Below, one piece after another: positions 13,500 to 14,662 of a stretch of DNA of 14,662 nt. Every line of letters begins with the position of its first letter. Position 1 is the first letter of the stretch. The stretch is from contig JBGAQN010000060.1 of NCBI GenBank assembly GCA_044220725.1, positions 1 through 14,662 on the forward strand, written 5' to 3'. The DNA comes from Phosphoribacter sp044220725. GTDB taxonomy: Bacteria > Actinomycetota > Actinomycetes > Actinomycetales > Dermatophilaceae. The translations under genes and the position numbers were made by a program. Below the pieces are notes generated by a model, which had not been told where the DNA came from, made no database searches, and saw only the letters and a list, made by a program, of their open reading frames with translations.

Positions 13500-14483
13500 T
13501 CAGGGCCGTGCAAGCTCCAGTCGGTGGGCGGGCGTTGCCTGCGACTCGGGTTGGATGTAGTCGACAAGGAGCCGAGCGTCAGTCGCGGCCACTCGCAGGG
13601 CCCCGATGCCTTTGACGCACACCCGGCTCCCCTCAGCGCGCGTAGCCGGGCAATCGCGCTCCAACGTATGCCCACCCACCCCTGCGACGAGGTAGGGCAT
13701 CCCGTCGACAAGCAGGTCTTCGAGAACGTGCTGGTGGCCGGCGATGACCAGGTCGGCGCCCCACTCCTTGAACAGCCAGCCGGCGCTGGGGCGCCAGCTC
13801 TCCTGGGCTGGATGCGGACCGGAGGTGAAGGGGGGGTGGTGGAAAACGACGAGGTTCCACGTGCCCGGCGCCCTCTGCGACAGCGCCCCTTGCAGGAATC
13901 GCTGTTGCGCCGGCGTCTCCTCGGCCGGTGCGTTGCTGTCGAGCACGTAGACGTTGATATTGCCGACGGACTTGACGTACCAGCGTCCGAGCGGGTCCGC
14001 CGTCGTGTCGAGGTAGGAGAAGAAGCTTCGGTATGCCGCGAGCCCGGCACCGACGTCTTCGTAGTCATGATTGCCCAGGGCGGGGAACAGCCTCGGCCCG
14101 CGGGCGCCCTGCAGGTAGTCCCCGTAGTACGCGCCCACCGATTCGGTGAACGGGTCGCAGCCATCCACCCCTTGCGAATTGTCTCCCGCCGAAAAGACCA
14201 ACGCGGGATCCCATGAACGCACCAAGTCGGCGATCTGCCGCTGACCGTCGTCACACTGACCGAAATCGGAGATGAACGCGACCGTCGTCTGCCCCCCCGG
14301 TCCATCGGGGGCAGCCCACGGCCGAGTGCCCTGCACGGACGGGATAGGGGCAGCCGTCGCGGGACGGGCAGCACACCCGCCGAGACCCGCGACCAGGAGC
14401 CCCAGGCACACGGCCACCTGCCCGCGTCGGCGCCGAGATCGGCCCGCCACGGGCGTGGCACCAAAGCCAAGGGCACGCATCAT
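13500..14483 (-). CDS. Lipoprotein metallophosphoesterase (purple-acid-phosphatase-like)
   Basis: A predicted exported, lipid-anchored phosphoesterase of 327 residues. The basic start (RSRRRR, 15-20) and hydrophobic stretch are followed by the lipobox LGGC with Cys37. The calcineurin-like metal motifs are in order: SDFG (72-75), GDN (100-102), GNHD (137-140), FHH (214-216) and GHQH (249-252). D-x-G in motif I, instead of D-x-H, points to the acid-phosphatase/TRAP branch. The motif II tyrosine that gives purple enzymes their colour is absent (GDNSQ). GGAGG lies five bases before the first of two adjacent ATG codons (14483, 14480). Substrate is unknown; scavenging of organic phosphate outside the cell is a reasonable guess. 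Confidence 0.88.
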   Translation of the reverse strand: MMRALGFGATPVAGRSRRRRGQVAVCLGLLVAGLGGCAARPATAAPIPSVQGTRPWAAPDGPGGQTTVAFISDFGQCDDGQRQIADLVRSWDPALVFSAGDNSQGVDGCDPFTESVGAYYGDYLQGARGPRLFPALGNHDYEDVGAGLAAYRSFFSYLDTTADPLGRWYVKSVGNINVYVLDSNAPAEETPAQQRFLQGALSQRAPGTWNLVVFHHPPFTSGPHPAQESWRPSAGWLFKEWGADLVIAGHQHVLEDLLVDGMPYLVAGVGGHTLERDCPATRAEGSRVCVKGIGALRVAATDARLLVDYIQPESQATPAHRLELARP

Positions 14484-14560
14484 CGACTCCTCCGATCGTC
14501 TCGCTCTGTTCCCTCGGTCGCCAGGCGGAAGACGTGACGCAATTCATATGAGGAGGAATT

Positions 14561-14623
14561 ATGTCATCCTGCGTGAGCCTGTCGGCCGGGCAACTGCCGA
14601 CAAGGAGACCGCAGTCCCCCTGA
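14561..14623 (+). CDS. Short ORF (20 codons) with ideal ribosome binding site; possible leader peptide
   Basis: AGGAGG at 14551-14556 lies four bases before ATG 14561 (AGGAGGAATTATG), the strongest ribosome binding site in the window. The frame ends at TGA 14621-14623, giving MSSCVSLSAGQLP followed by a basic tail. It is followed at once by two stem-loops, the layout of a leader peptide with an attenuator. No run of regulatory codons is obvious (one Cys, four Ser). An overlapping frame from ATG 14548 stays open to the window end and could instead be the start of a real gene (MRRNYVILREPVG). The window stops too soon to decide. Confidence 0.35.
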   Translation: MSSCVSLSAGQLPTRRPQSP

Positions 14624-14662
14624 CACAGGGGTGTCCCTGCCGGATGACTCCGGCAGGGACAC
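14617..14662 (+). promoter_or_regulatory. Two consecutive stem-loops after the short ORF (attenuator or terminator candidate)
   Basis: CCCCTG (14617-14622) pairs with CAGGGG (14626-14631) over a 3-nt loop. GTGTCCCTGCCGG (14631-14643) pairs perfectly with CCGGCAGGGACAC (14650-14662) over a 6-nt loop. The two stems share base 14631. The second ends exactly at the window edge, so a following T-tract cannot be checked. The first stem overlaps the short ORF's stop codon, so translation would affect folding. Confidence 0.6.

Larger units (their letters stand above)
237..14038. repeat. Dispersed over-represented octamer GTATGCCG / CGGCATAC (28 copies)
   Basis: The core heptamer GTATGCC on the + strand starts at 423, 1363, 2372, 2826, 3280, 4073, 4714, 6180, 8285, 9577, 9613, 9748, 11323, 11704, 13413, 13666 and 14031. 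The complement GGCATAC starts at 237, 888, 3228, 3266, 4775, 5120, 5973, 6752, 9108, 9913, 11414 and 12677. All but the copy at 13666 extend to the full octamer. Five copies are non-coding (237, 8285, 9577, 9613, 11704); the rest lie inside genes in all three codon phases. At roughly 69% GC, about 0.5 octamers would be expected in this length. Counts were made by eye and could be off by one or two. Confidence 0.85.

Noticed and set aside
237..14038. GTATGCCG as a strand-oriented FtsK (KOPS-like) or polar segregation signal
   Set aside because: Copies are about 17 in one orientation and 12 in the other, too even for a strongly polar signal; a whole-replichore count could reopen this.
12557..14476. 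A fused 639-residue protein on the minus strand
   Set aside because: The frame is merely open through the phosphoesterase gene; DUF5926 homology begins at ATG 13450, and the phosphoesterase uses another frame.
1..14662. tRNA, rRNA, riboswitch, prophage, restriction or toxin-antitoxin genes
   Set aside because: I saw no sequence or protein features of these in either strand; small non-coding RNAs cannot be excluded by eye.

Overview
The window is high-GC, gene-dense chromosomal DNA with actinobacterial traits. Most genes carry actinobacterial hallmarks: GTG starts, 4-nt GTGA stop/start overlaps, a DUF5926-type protein, a DtxR/IdeR-type iron box, and a SerRS that resembles the mycobacterial enzyme as I remember it. 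I infer an actinobacterium, perhaps Micrococcales (Intrasporangiaceae/Dermatophilaceae-like), but the sequence alone does not fix the genus. I see no rRNA, tRNA, CRISPR array, transposase, phage gene or toxin-antitoxin pair. The protein content is mostly core metabolism.

Layout, left to right. Bases 1-264 are non-coding and hold a degenerate tandem repeat and a near-perfect 26-bp inverted repeat. purB (+, purine synthesis) follows. Converging on purB is a minus-strand biotin ECF transporter cluster, bioY-bioM-bioN, with a VOC/glyoxalase-like gene just upstream of bioY. Next on the minus strand is a serS - HAD phosphatase - SpoU/TrmH methyltransferase group, with a 4-nt overlap and a 10-nt gap, that looks like an operon. 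Upstream of serS lies a five-copy ~30-bp tandem array, which runs into the 3' end of a DinB-like gene. A plus-strand diacylglycerol-kinase-type lipid kinase diverges from the DinB-like gene and converges on a solitary FTR1/EfeU iron permease carrying a DtxR/IdeR-type box. A 70-nt near-palindrome separates efeU from pheA (prephenate dehydratase). pheA diverges from a GDT1/TMEM165-type transporter across a promoter region containing an 8 x 9-bp tandem repeat. The right end has a DUF5926 gene, a lipoprotein metallophosphoesterase, and, diverging from it, a very short ORF with an ideal ribosome binding site followed at once by strong hairpins.

The most unusual signal belongs to no gene. The octamer GTATGCCG (complement CGGCATAC) occurs 28 times in 14.7 kb, about 1.9 per kb, against about 0.5 expected by chance at this base composition. 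It appears in both orientations, in all three codon phases (forcing rare codons such as ATA and GCA) and in intergenic DNA. It behaves like a genome-wide DNA-level signal (uptake-, HIP1-, Chi- or methylase-type) and is the best candidate here for something undescribed. A second theme is that several intergenic gaps hold their own short tandem repeat or long palindrome.
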